Assembly (NCBI GenBank): GCA_031277235.1
Contig: JAITMT010000134.1
Span: 1 to 9,258, forward strand
Source of the DNA: Tannerella sp.
GTDB lineage: Bacteria > Bacteroidota > Bacteroidia > Bacteroidales > Tannerellaceae
DNA length: 9,258 nucleotides
Direction of reading: 5' to 3'
This document shows positions 1-6,956 of the stretch, piece after piece. The position numbers and the translations under genes are program-made. Under the pieces are notes generated by a model. That model saw nothing but the letters and a program-made list of their open reading frames with translations. It did no database searches and was not told the origin of the DNA. Within the stretch, counting starts at the first letter, position 1, and every line of letters starts with the position of its first letter.

Positions 1-43
1 TGTACTTTTTTCATGTCAACTTTAAAAGTAAGAAATTTTTCCC

Positions 44-84
44 AACTCTGCATCGGGGGCATGCCCCCGATGCAGAGTTTTTTT
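44..84 (+). terminator. Strong intrinsic terminator (36-bp perfect palindrome plus T-run)
   Basis: Bases 44-60 and 63-79 are exact reverse complements (17-bp arms, AT between them), and a run of T follows on the plus strand through base 84. On the minus strand the palindrome is followed by GGGAAAAA, so it reads as a plus-strand terminator. It probably ends a plus-strand gene that lies left of the window. The loop is effectively only a few bases. Confidence 0.75.
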
Positions 85-316
85 CTACCTAAAGTTGCAT
101 TTGTTAGTTGAAATTAAGCGGTTACCGTCCGTAGAGCGTTTGCTAAAAGCATCCAAATTCTTCTCTTTTGGAGAGGGATTGGGAGGAGGCGAGATAAACG
201 GGAGAACGGAAAAAACCACCCCGTCCTGCGGACACCCCTCCGATGGAAGGAAATGATTCGGCGGGCTAACCCGCAAAACCGCAGCATACAGAATTTGAAC
301 GCGCGGAATGATTTTT
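85..316. other. Gene-free spacer with degenerate GC-rich hairpin repeats
   Basis: No credible gene. The stretch holds fragments that read as dispersed intergenic repeats. One is a CTCT/GGAGAG stem-like patch around 158-190 that resembles the CCCTCTCC...GGAGAGGG motif at 8501-8522. Another is a GTCC-TGC-GGAC hairpin near 222-232. A third is a GCGGG-CTAA-CCCGC hairpin at 261-274. Minus-strand open frames through here are low-complexity translations of these repeats. Confidence 0.5.
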
Positions 317-430
317 TACGCACGTGAGCAGATAAATTTACTCACGTGTGCGGCTAATATCTACTCACGTGTGCGGGTGATGCTTACTCACGTATGTAGG
401 CAACATCTGCTCACGTGAGTAATTTATTGC
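317..430. repeat. Five-copy tandem array, 22-23 bp period, CACGTG core
   Basis: Five imperfect direct repeats begin at 317, 339, 362, 385 and 408, so the period is 22, 23, 23, 23. Each starts TACTCACGTGTGCGG or a variant, followed by about 8 variable bases. The core CACGTG is itself palindromic and is intact in four of the five copies (copy 4 has CACGTA). The outer copies also form a 13-bp exact inverted repeat (321-333 with 405-417). The array could be an operator or protein-binding array, or an inert minisatellite. It sits about 440 bp upstream of the sensor-kinase start, too far for a simple operator. Confidence 0.85.
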
Positions 431-525
431 CTCTTGAGACCCGTCCTGACGCGGATTTGAGGGGTTCTCTTAATTGAAAATTGAAAATGAAAACCAAAGT
501 CCTTTTATCCGTTCATCCGGCTTTT

Positions 526-671
526 ACCCCCAATCGCTTCGCTTCATTGGGGGTTATTCACGTTTATCTCCTTCGGAGATACTTTTGCACATCCGAACGT
601 CCTGAAAGGACGGATTTTGGCTCCGCCGATTTTCAATTCATAACCGCAGGCGAGCGCAGCGTTGCCTGCGG
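526..671. repeat. Chain of four short intergenic hairpins
   Basis: Successive perfect inverted repeats: ACCCCCAAT/ATTGGGGGT (526-534 with 546-554), TATCTCC/GGAGATA (565-571 with 575-581, loop TTC), CGTCC/GGACG (598-602 with 608-612) and CCGCAGGC/GCCTGCGG (644-651 with 664-671). The dense back-to-back hairpins and absence of coding sense suggest REP-like dispersed repeats. None is followed by a convincing T-run, so they are not called terminators. Confidence 0.65.
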
Positions 672-673
672 AT

Positions 674-730
674 ACCAATCTTCAAATCTTCAAATTTTCC
701 AATCTTCCAATCTTCCAATCCGCGCCAGCG
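674..730. repeat. TTCAAATC/TTCCAATC microsatellite joined to GC-rich repeat end
   Basis: Short direct repeats of (C)TTCAAAT(C) and TTCCAATC run from 674 to 720. They then join a GC-rich end, AATCCGCGCCAGCG (717-730), which matches the right arm of the cloverleaf-like repeat at 8608-8621 over 14 bases. A similar composite (microsatellite then CACGCCGGCG) lies at 3801-3855, and a reverse-strand microsatellite piece lies at 8464-8488. Confidence 0.6.
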
Positions 731-812
731 AACGGAATCTTTGCCTCGTTCATGTATAAAACGGGGGGCTTCATGTACGCAGGAGGCAAATTCATAAAAA
801 AAACGGCTTTTC

Positions 813-845
813 TTGTCGCCTATGAAAAAATCGTGCCTATCTTTG
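813..845 (+). promoter_or_regulatory. Bacteroidota-type promoter of the sensor kinase gene
   Basis: A -33 element, TTGTCG, at 813-818 is followed by a 19-bp spacer and the -7 element TATCTTTG at 838-845. This matches the TTG / TAnnTTTG promoter of the Bacteroidota primary sigma factor. Transcription would begin near 850, giving a leader of about 20 nt before the ATG at 872. The leader has no strong Shine-Dalgarno sequence, which is usual in this phylum. Confidence 0.8.
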
Positions 846-871
846 CACCTGAAATTTAAACATTCAAATCT

Positions 872-3778
872 ATGTCTAAATCTTTAATTAATACAATATT
901 GGCTTTCACGCTACTGTGCGTCGCAGCAAAGGCGGAGGTGGAAGAACCGCTGCTGAAATCGGAGTACAGTTACCGGAGATATACCACACAGGACGGGTTG
1001 CCGACCAATATGGTTGAAAATATTTTTCAGGATTCGCGCGGTTTTTTGTGGTTTTCCACCGAAAGCGGAGCAGTCAGATTCGACGGTTATGAGTTTGAAG
1101 GCTTCTTGAACCATTCCATTCAAAAAATCGAGGAAAATGACAAGGGCGAAATCGTAATCTACGGCTATTCGCAGGTGCATATTCTCAATCCGGAAACCGA
1201 TTCCATCCGACGGACGTTTATTGATAAAACGTTAAATTACAGCGTTTATCAATCGCCCGGATTACCACGGGGTTTTGCACTTTGTGAAATCCGCCGCACC
1301 GATTCGCTGGTACTCTTCCGTCTTGAGAACGACAGGCTTATTCGTCATTTTGAACATGAACGGTTGAATGACTTGGCTGAATATCAAAGCATCTATTACG
1401 ATCGGCAGGAAAAACTGTATTATATTCCTTCATCCGAAAATAAACTGTATGTTATTGATGAACAGGGAATTGAACGTAACGTATTCAACAATGTTTCCAT
1501 CTGCCGCTTTCTGAAACGCGGAAATGAATTGCTCGGCATAGGGTATGAAAATGTCTATTCTATTACAAATCATGGAGTTAAAACCCTTTTCAAGTTTGAA
1601 AAGCCGGTCAGTCGGGAGGATTATTTTTTCTGTACACTTTCGCCCGAAGGAAATATCATTATCCGTGATGTGCAAAGCGTTTTCCGCATCACCGGCGACG
1701 GGAAAAGGGAATTGATTCTTGACGGGGTAAACAGTCCGAGAGCGGTATTTTTCGACCGTGAAGGGAATTTCTGGCACACTTCCCGGCAGGGAATTTACAA
1801 TTTTTTCCATCTCCAGATAAAAGTATATAAAATCAATGAGAATCAGGCAGATAATGTCAGTTCAATTCTTCCTGCAACGGACAATAAAATATATTTTACG
1901 ACGGAAAGAGGCTTGCTCATCCGGCTTGAAAATGATAAATTTACAACGATCCATTATCCGATGGAGCCAAACAGCAGTTCGTTTTCCTATAACTCGATAC
2001 AAATCGGCGATGCCCTGTATTTTCCAACCTATTCCGATATTTTGAAATACCGGAACGGACATTTTTCGTGGCTGAATCTGCCTCCCGAAATTTATTACAC
2101 CACCTCCTGCCAAATGGATGAAAAAACATTCGTCATGGGAGGCTGGCTTACCTTGAAAATACTTGACAATAACGGGAAACTACTCAAAAAAATTCCTTAC
2201 GACGTCATTGATAAATCCGTCATCTACGCTGCCGAAACCGATTCTGCCGGAAGACTGTGGGTGGGTGGCTTCTCGGGGCTTTCGTGCATTGACGGTGAAC
2301 ATACGCTGAAATTCACGAACGATTCTTCGGGATTTGTCTGCGCCTTTTCCAGGGATGTTTCCGGTAAACTCTGGTTTATTCGCGGAAATGAAATCTGTTA
2401 TGTTTCAGGAGATTCGATTGAAACTTTTATGAAATTCGACAACAATCAATTCCTGAATCTTGTTGCGACAAAGAGCGGTCTGCTGGTGGTTTCCGATTAT
2501 TCGGGCATTTTTATTGTGGATCCCGAAACCCGCAAGTACGCGCATTATTTTTATGAAAACGGTTTTCCTGCGGATGAACCGCAATGGCTGACGATGAAAG
2601 AAGATTTTGAAGGAAATATATATTTGTCGACACGAGGACCGAATGTAATAAAATTTAATCCGCAAACCCTTTTTGAGCAGACGGACAAAGTGGTGCTCCA
2701 TATCATTGATTTTTCAAGTTCAAGAAACAATGCCGATTGGACGAAAATAAAGCGTAATTCAACATTGAACCCAAAGGAAAACAACCTGCGGATAACGGTT
2801 GACGGTTTATGCTTCTCCAATCAGCAAAACGTCCGCTACCACTACCGCCTGCCCGGTTTTCAAAACGAATGGAGCGAGCCGCTCAAACAGCGCGAAATTA
2901 CTTTCAACAACCTCCCGCCGGGCTATTATACGTTTGAGATTTACGCCGATGCGGGAACGGACGAATCGCGCAGCGAGATGCAATCGTTTTCATTCTCCAT
3001 CAAGCCCGCGTTCTGGCAGACGGCTTGGTTTTTCGTGGCTTGTGTAGCCATGCTGATACTGGCAAGCGCCGGAGTTGCGCTCTACATTCAACGCCGGAAA
3101 AACAGGGCGCTGCTCGAAAAACTCCGTGCCGAGAAGGAACTCAACGAACTGCGCATCAGCGCCATCCGCCTGAAAGCCATTCCGCATTTCAATGCCAATA
3201 TCCTGTCTGCCATCGAATACTATATCGCCAACCGCACGAAGGAAGAAGTGGTGCATATCCTTGAGATTTATTCCGACTTCACTTTTCAAACGCTGAGCGA
3301 GGTGGACAAAGCCGCCCGTCCGCTCTCCGAGGAACTGGCTTACGTGAAGATGTATCTCGATTTGGAAAAGATACGTTTTCTGGACAAGTTCGATTTCAGG
3401 ATTGAGGTGGAAGATGGCGTGGACGAAAGCGTGCAACTGCCCAACATGATTCTCCACACCTACTGCGAGAACGCTGTCAAGCACGGGTTGATGCCGCTGG
3501 CATCGGGCGGACTGCTGACGATACACGTCTCGCAGTACGGTCAAATCGTATGCGTCAGCGTGGAAGACAACGGCGTGGGACGCGCTTACGCTGCACAAAA
3601 CCGGCAGGTTCACAGTTCCAAGCAGGGTCTCTCCATCCTCAACCGCCAAATCGAAATCTACAACCGCTTCAATCGCGAAAAAATCACCCAGCACGTCGAA
3701 GACCTGACCCGTGACGGCACACCCTGCGGCACGCTCTTTACGGTGGAGGTGCCGGAGGAATACACGTATATCAATTGA
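872..3778 (+). CDS. Reg_prop/Y_Y_Y periplasmic sensor with LytS-type histidine kinase
   Basis: 968-residue membrane sensor kinase. A signal peptide (residues 1-21, ending AKA) leads into a long periplasmic region with two-component-propeller blades, seen from the TTQDGLPTNMV motif at 38-48 and the recurring G-x-LW patches. A Y_Y_Y domain follows (about 636-712, ending in a YYTFEI-like strand), then one membrane helix (about 716-740) and a short coiled linker. The cytoplasmic part is a LytS/YehU-type kinase (His_kinase plus HATPase): putative phospho-acceptor His772 in IPHFNANIL, N-box Glu866-Asn867 in CENAVKHG, and G-boxes DNGVG (899-903) and KQGL (917-920). The usual PHFxFN box is altered to PHFNAN. 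There is no receiver or DNA-binding domain, so it is not a hybrid HTCS, and no LytTR response regulator lies beside it. It probably senses a carbohydrate or other extracytoplasmic ligand; the ligand cannot be read from sequence. The start is fixed by the signal peptide and the promoter just upstream. Confidence 0.9.
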   Translation: MSKSLINTILAFTLLCVAAKAEVEEPLLKSEYSYRRYTTQDGLPTNMVENIFQDSRGFLWFSTESGAVRFDGYEFEGFLNHSIQKIEENDKGEIVIYGYSQVHILNPETDSIRRTFIDKTLNYSVYQSPGLPRGFALCEIRRTDSLVLFRLENDRLIRHFEHERLNDLAEYQSIYYDRQEKLYYIPSSENKLYVIDEQGIERNVFNNVSICRFLKRGNELLGIGYENVYSITNHGVKTLFKFEKPVSREDYFFCTLSPEGNIIIRDVQSVFRITGDGKRELILDGVNSPRAVFFDREGNFWHTSRQGIYNFFHLQIKVYKINENQADNVSSILPATDNKIYFTTERGLLIRLENDKFTTIHYPMEPNSSSFSYNSIQIGDALYFPTYSDILKYRNGHFSWLNLPPEIYYTTSCQMDEKTFVMGGWLTLKILDNNGKLLKKIPYDVIDKSVIYAAETDSAGRLWVGGFSGLSCIDGEHTLKFTNDSSGFVCAFSRDVSGKLWFIRGNEICYVSGDSIETFMKFDNNQFLNLVATKSGLLVVSDYSGIFIVDPETRKYAHYFYENGFPADEPQWLTMKEDFEGNIYLSTRGPNVIKFNPQTLFEQTDKVVLHIIDFSSSRNNADWTKIKRNSTLNPKENNLRITVDGLCFSNQQNVRYHYRLPGFQNEWSEPLKQREITFNNLPPGYYTFEIYADAGTDESRSEMQSFSFSIKPAFWQTAWFFVACVAMLILASAGVALYIQRRKNRALLEKLRAEKELNELRISAIRLKAIPHFNANILSAIEYYIANRTKEEVVHILEIYSDFTFQTLSEVDKAARPLSEELAYVKMYLDLEKIRFLDKFDFRIEVEDGVDESVQLPNMILHTYCENAVKHGLMPLASGGLLTIHVSQYGQIVCVSVEDNGVGRAYAAQNRQVHSSKQGLSILNRQIEIYNRFNREKITQHVEDLTRDGTPCGTLFTVEVPEEYTYIN

Positions 3779-3841
3779 CAATGGATAATTGACAATTGAC
3801 AATTCAAATCTTCAAATTCTCAAATTCTCAAATCTTCAAAT
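3771..3841. repeat. ATTGACAATT / TTCAAATC short tandem repeats over the kinase stop
   Basis: Copies of AATTGACAATTGAC are followed by TTCAAATCTTCAAATTCTC-type units. The first repeat, TCAATTGACA, contains the kinase stop codon (TGA at 3776-3778), so the repeat tract begins inside the end of the gene. The tract leads directly into the palindrome at 3841-3856. Confidence 0.6.
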
Positions 3842-3863
3842 CCACGCCGGCGTGGAGGCTTTT
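3841..3863 (+). terminator. Probable terminator of the sensor kinase
   Basis: TCCACGCCGGCGTGGA (3841-3856) is a perfect 16-bp palindrome, foldable as a 6-bp stem with a CCGG loop. GGCTTTTT follows on the plus strand, ending just before the convergent lpdA stop at 3864. It resembles the right end of the dispersed GC-rich repeat, so it may be a repeat that also works as a terminator. On the minus strand no T-run follows. Confidence 0.5.
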
Positions 3864-5222
3864 TCAGAACGCAAACGCCGTCTCCCTGAAAATCTCCGAG
3901 ACGGTCGGATGCGGGAAAACGATTTCCTGCAAGGCTGCCAGCGTCAGTTCCTGCTCTATCGCCATGCACGCGCCGTAAATGATTTCGCTTGAAGGGTTTC
4001 CGAGCATATGAACGCCCAGCACTTCGCCGTGTTTCGCGCCGACCAGAACTTTGCACAGACCGTTGACACCTTCGTTTTCGGCGACGAATCTTCCGGCGTA
4101 AGCCATTGGCAGTTTGGCAATTCTATATTCGACGCCCGATTTTTTCGCTTCTTCTTCGGTCAGTCCCACGCTCGCCACTTCGGGATTCGTATAAACCACG
4201 CTTGGAATCGCGTTGTAGCGCATCGTGTCCTTGCCGCCGGTCAGGTTATTGACGACCACTTCGCCCTCGCGACTCGCCGTGTGCGCCAGCATCGAAAAGC
4301 CGGTTACGTCGCCTGCAGCAAACACATTCGGAATGTTGGTGCGCATTTTGTTATCCACTTTTATCGCGCCCCTGTCCAGTTCCACGCCCAGATTTTCCAG
4401 TCCGAAACCTTTCGTAACCGCACGACGCCCCACGCTCATCAGTATTTTTTCGCCCTTCACCGACGAAGTCGAGCCGTCGGGATTTGCAAAAACGACCTCA
4501 GCGCCTTTGATTTCCGTTACTTTGCACGAAAGATGGAATTTAACGCCGCGTTTGGCGTACACATCGCGCAACATCGCACTGATTTCGGGGTCTAAACCGC
4601 CCAGAATTTCGGGCAGCATCTCCACCACCGTAACTTCCGTGCCGAGGCTGTTGTAAAAACTCGCAAACTCCATTCCGATTACGCCTCCACCAATGATAAC
4701 CAGCGATTTGGGCTGTTCTTTCAAGGTCAGTATTTCGCGGTTGGTCAGGACAATGTCGCCTGCCTCCTGCACGCCTGTGATGGGTGGAACGAACGCCTCC
4801 GAACCGGTGCAAATCAGCAGGTTTTCGACAAAAAACGTTTCGCCGTTGCAGGCAATTTCTATACCGTCTTTCGAGCGACCTTTTATCATCGCTTCGCCTT
4901 TGACTACCTGCACGTTATGCGCTTTCATCTTGGCGCCGACGCCCATAACCAATTTCTTGACTACCTTGTCCTTGCGGGCGACGATTTTTCCCAAATCAAA
5001 CGTAGCCTCCGTTACATTGACGCCGTATTTGTCGGCATGACGGGCGTAATCATATACTTTTGCGCTGTACAGCAGCGTTTTCGTTGGAATGCAACCTTCG
5101 TTGAGGCAAACGCCGCCCAGATCACGTTTTTCAAACAGGACGACGCTCAAGCCTTTCTGCCCCGCCCGTTCTGCTGCCACGTAGCCGCCGGGTCCGCCTC
5201 CTATAATTGCTAAATTTATCAT
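3864..5222 (-). CDS. lpdA: Dihydrolipoyl dehydrogenase (E3)
   Basis: 452-residue FAD-dependent pyridine nucleotide-disulfide oxidoreductase. It reoxidises dihydrolipoamide with NAD+ as the E3 subunit of 2-oxoacid dehydrogenase complexes or the glycine cleavage system, in the cytoplasm. The FAD-binding GGGPGG lies at residues 8-13 and the redox disulfide Cys39/Cys44 in CLNEGCIPTK. The NAD-binding GGGVIG is at 178-183, and a second FAD motif (FAAGDVTG) lies in the central part. The C-terminal His438/Glu443 pair in HPTVSE is the family's proton-relay dyad. Length is slightly short of the usual 460-475 but all domains are present. The ATG at 5222 puts the FAD motif at the normal distance. It lies 25 bp downstream of hepT on the same strand and may be co-transcribed. 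No E1, E2 or lipoate gene is in the window, so its partner complex is unknown. Confidence 0.95.
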   Translation of the reverse strand: MINLAIIGGGPGGYVAAERAGQKGLSVVLFEKRDLGGVCLNEGCIPTKTLLYSAKVYDYARHADKYGVNVTEATFDLGKIVARKDKVVKKLVMGVGAKMKAHNVQVVKGEAMIKGRSKDGIEIACNGETFFVENLLICTGSEAFVPPITGVQEAGDIVLTNREILTLKEQPKSLVIIGGGVIGMEFASFYNSLGTEVTVVEMLPEILGGLDPEISAMLRDVYAKRGVKFHLSCKVTEIKGAEVVFANPDGSTSSVKGEKILMSVGRRAVTKGFGLENLGVELDRGAIKVDNKMRTNIPNVFAAGDVTGFSMLAHTASREGEVVVNNLTGGKDTMRYNAIPSVVYTNPEVASVGLTEEEAKKSGVEYRIAKLPMAYAGRFVAENEGVNGLCKVLVGAKHGEVLGVHMLGNPSSEIIYGACMAIEQELTLAALQEIVFPHPTVSEIFRETAFAF

Positions 5223-5247
5223 AAAATTGTATCTTTATTTGTTTATT

Positions 5248-5622
5248 TCATTTTTTCAAATCGGAAATCATTTGCTGAATAGTTGTCAGTAATGGCTTTA
5301 CATCAATTTTCACCGTGTCAAATATATCTGCTGCATCAATGCTAAAATACTCATGAGCAATAAAATTTCTCATACCAATAATTTTTCTCCACTCAATATT
5401 GGGATATTGAACGAGCAATTGTCCTTTGGTACGTTTATCTATTTTCCTGATCTCTTCTCCGACGGTCATTAACCTTATCGTTACCACATCCAACAGGTCC
5501 ACTCCCTGGGGCGTAGTTGCAAAATCGTTTGCATCTTTTATCCACGACGTTCTGTCAATGATGTGTAACAGAGTTTCCTCGATACGAAGCAGTCCGTCAA
5601 TGACTATCGTTTTGTCAAACAT
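5248..5622 (-). CDS. hepT: HEPN-family toxin HepT (DUF86)
   Basis: 124-residue all-helical HEPN protein, the toxin partner of the minimal nucleotidyltransferase encoded immediately upstream. The RNase/AMPylation motif R-x4-H-x-Y is intact as Arg85...His90-Glu-Tyr92 (RNFIAHEY). In characterised MntA-HepT pairs the antitoxin transfers AMP to the Tyr of this motif and silences the RNase; Tyr92 is the equivalent by position. The ATG at 5622 is chosen over an in-frame start at 5691. It is preceded by a strong Shine-Dalgarno sequence six bases upstream, it gives the usual family length, and it leaves an 8-bp overlap with mntA that suggests translational coupling. No truncation is visible. Confidence 0.9.
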   Translation of the reverse strand: MFDKTIVIDGLLRIEETLLHIIDRTSWIKDANDFATTPQGVDLLDVVTIRLMTVGEEIRKIDKRTKGQLLVQYPNIEWRKIIGMRNFIAHEYFSIDAADIFDTVKIDVKPLLTTIQQMISDLKK

Positions 5623-5908
5623 ATATGACCTCCTTCTCAACTCTTGCTTTAAACCGTGGGCGCATAAATTTGGATTTGCGGACGACATCAACCGGGACGC
5701 CCATCATTTTTTCCAACTGTTCTTTGATATCCATACGCATAAACCAACTCATTACAGGCGCTTCCACCAAAACGTCCACGTCGCTTTCTTCGGTATGCTC
5801 ATTTCGAGCTACCGAACCGAATAAACCGATGCTTGTGATGCCATATTTGTCGGCATACTCCTGCTTGAAACGTTGCAGGATGTCAATGTATTCTACGCGC
5901 GTATTCAT
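5615..5908 (-). CDS. mntA: Minimal nucleotidyltransferase antitoxin MntA
   Basis: 97-residue DNA polymerase beta-like nucleotidyltransferase. The hallmark G-S-x10-D-x-D is complete: Gly31-Ser32, then Asp43 and Asp45 in SDVDVLVE, with Asp74 in VPVDVV as the likely third metal carboxylate. In known MntA-HepT modules this enzyme AMPylates and neutralises the HEPN toxin, and the downstream overlapping hepT fits that order. The frame is open further upstream to an ATG at 5953, but that start would precede the promoter. The ATG at 5908 gives the typical length and lies shortly after the expected transcription start. Confidence 0.88.
   Translation of the reverse strand: MNTRVEYIDILQRFKQEYADKYGITSIGLFGSVARNEHTEESDVDVLVEAPVMSWFMRMDIKEQLEKMMGVPVDVVRKSKFMRPRFKARVEKEVIYV
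5629..5635 (-). promoter_or_regulatory. Strong ribosome binding site of hepT
   Basis: On the minus strand AAGGAGG lies six bases before the ATG at 5622, inside the last codons of mntA. Such a canonical Shine-Dalgarno sequence is uncommon in Bacteroidota and decides the hepT start. Confidence 0.75.
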
Positions 5909-5931
5909 TGCTTTACGTTTAAAAAACATGG

Positions 5932-5939
5932 CAAAGATA
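5932..5939 (-). promoter_or_regulatory. -7 promoter box of mntA-hepT(-lpdA)
   Basis: Read on the minus strand the sequence is TATCTTTG, an exact TAnnTTTG match and identical to the kinase promoter's -7 box. No good TTG -33 element is seen at 17-21 bp, so the promoter may be weak or regulated. It would start transcription near 5925, before the ATG at 5908. It could serve mntA, hepT and possibly lpdA. Confidence 0.6.
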
Positions 5940-5953
5940 GTAAAAAAATTCAC

Positions 5954-6085
5954 ACGATGTTAAGTTTGTGAAAAAAGCGGAGAATTTGGGTGAACGGGAA
6001 AACGCATGAACAGGCTGAATCAATGGAATAACTGTGTGCTGCGGTTTTTGTCTGAACCTTGATTTTAACAAGATAAACAGGATTG
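5954..6085. other. Gene-free spacer with a dispersed-repeat fragment
   Basis: No gene is seen. Bases 6051-6085 (TCTGAACCTTGATTTTAACA and onward to AAACAGGATTG) look like a short AT-rich intergenic repeat of a kind I recall from several bacterial genomes; that recollection is unverified. Its tail, ACAGGATTATGAAAAATC, became the left part of the tandem duplication that follows. Confidence 0.4.
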
Positions 6086-6308
6086 ACAGGATTATGAAAA
6101 ATCCCGGTTCAAGACAGTCTTTCGCTCGCGCCGAATTGTATTCGGTGCGTGTTGTTTTATTTGACGCACCGGTTGCAAACTGGCGCGAGCGGGGTAGACA
6201 GGATTATGAAAAATCTTGGTTCAAGACGGTCTTTCGCTCGCGCCGAATTGTATTCGGTGCGTGTTGTTTATTTGACGCACCGGTTGCAAACCGGCGCGAG
6301 CGTGGTAA
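6086..6308. repeat. 112-bp tandem duplication of a cloverleaf-like repeat
   Basis: Two near-identical direct copies lie at 6086-6197 (112 bp) and 6198-6308 (111 bp), differing at a handful of positions and one T. Each begins ACAGGATTATGAAAAATC and contains a GC-rich folded unit (6123-6191; 6235-6302). Outer arms CGCTCGCGCC/GGCGCGAGCG enclose the hairpin CCGAAT-TGT-ATTCGG, an inner pair CGGTGCGT/ACGCACCG and the hairpin CCGGTT-GCA-AACCGG (one G-T wobble in copy 1). A divergent relative lies at 8562-8621. The right end meets the zinc-ribbon pseudogene. An open frame across it only translates the repeat. Confidence 0.9.
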
Positions 6309-6376
6309 TTCAACTCCGCAATTTCTGCAAAACTTTGCAGTTTCTTCATTTGAAAATTACATTTTTTACAATTCAT
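6303..6376 (-). pseudogene. Truncated, frameshifted zinc-ribbon gene fragment
   Basis: Ten bases after the stop of the 6944-6387 gene, a second ATG (6376) opens a sequence closely matching the start of that gene. MNCKKCNFQ is followed, after restoring one missing A, by NEETAKFCRNCGVELP. So it encodes another Cys-x2-Cys...Cys-x2-Cys ribbon with a -1 frameshift near codon 9. Homology ends after about 24 codons, where the cloverleaf-like repeat begins (6302-6308). No membrane segment or C-terminal domain remains. It is read as the relic of a third cassette gene. Confidence 0.7.
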
Positions 6377-6386
6377 ATTTGTGTTT

Positions 6387-6944
6387 TTAATATGTTATTT
6401 CCATAATATCTGATTTTTTTATCCAATAACCATCGTTGTCGAACTTGTACCCTTTATAGTCTCTAAATGAAATTGAGAAAATTTCTACAAAATCATCAAT
6501 AATCCCCGTAGTTGTTGCTTTTCCGTCAAACAAAGAATATGTATCTATAGCAATTATTACTTGGTCTCCTTGTGTAATATATCCACGAATTTTTTTCTCA
6601 TGAGGATTATAGTAAATATAAGCTTTTTCAGAAATTACACAACAAGCATACGTAGCTTGACCTCCCCAATTACTACTTTTTAATTCCGAAATTTTTAACT
6701 TAACGTTTTGATCACATTGATATTTAACAAATAACTGTTTATTTTTGTCTTTATTGCTTGAATAGTATTTATAAATAAAGAAAACTAAAATACCAATTCC
6801 CCAAACGCAAATTATGGACAACAATTGCCGTATAGGTCCAACTGTTTTTAATGTTTTTTTCTCTACACCATTCAATTTCACTCCACAATTCTTACAGAAT
6901 TTTGCGTTATCTTCATTTTGAAAATTACATTTATTACAATTCAT
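6387..6944 (-). CDS. Zinc-ribbon, single-pass membrane protein with possible SH3-like tail
   Basis: 185 residues, function unknown. The N-terminus is a zinc ribbon (Cys3, Cys6, Cys17, Cys20; ends FCKNCG). A linker and one hydrophobic helix (about 38-58) follow, then a roughly 120-residue tail predicted outside the membrane if the ribbon is cytoplasmic. The tail includes RGYITQGDQVIIA and ends DGYWIKKSDIMEI, which resembles the GD-strand and the closing GW/Y-V-K-x-S-D-L of bacterial SH3-like domains. That is a weak pattern match. Base composition is clearly more AT-rich than lpdA or the DUF4469 gene. It starts 12 bp after the neighbouring zinc-ribbon gene, in the same direction, so the two are likely one operon. 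Confidence 0.75.
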   Translation of the reverse strand: MNCNKCNFQNEDNAKFCKNCGVKLNGVEKKTLKTVGPIRQLLSIICVWGIGILVFFIYKYYSSNKDKNKQLFVKYQCDQNVKLKISELKSSNWGGQATYACCVISEKAYIYYNPHEKKIRGYITQGDQVIIAIDTYSLFDGKATTTGIIDDFVEIFSISFRDYKGYKFDNDGYWIKKSDIMEITY

Positions 6945-6956
6945 ATCTGTATTTTT

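Noticed and set aside
317..430. CRISPR array
   Set aside because: The repeats are only about 15 bp with 8-bp variable parts, the period is 23 bp, and no cas gene is present.
2990..3802. 270-codon open frame on the minus strand opposite the kinase domain
   Set aside because: It lies entirely antisense to the conserved histidine kinase region, has no family-like motifs, and its composition is that of a reverse-frame shadow.
4008..4595. Plus-strand open frame of 195 codons
   Set aside because: Antisense to lpdA, which has every catalytic motif in place; the frame is rich in His, Phe and Arg as expected for a shadow.
5623..5691. Longer HepT starting at 5691
   Set aside because: The extra 23 residues read through mntA codons in another frame, while the ATG at 5622 has a strong Shine-Dalgarno sequence and the expected family length.
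5909..5953. Longer MntA starting at 5953 or 5929
   Set aside because: Both starts would fall before or at the predicted transcription start from the TATCTTTG box at 5939-5932.
6123..6302. tRNA-like cloverleaf as a tRNA gene
   Set aside because: There is no anticodon arm, T-loop GTTC or acceptor/CCA pattern; the loops are 3 nt.
6034..6390. Plus-strand open frames through the tandem repeat
   Set aside because: They translate the 112-bp repeat twice, giving a duplicated peptide (RLQTGAS-type) that also appears at the unrelated repeat near 8600. Repeat-derived, not genes.
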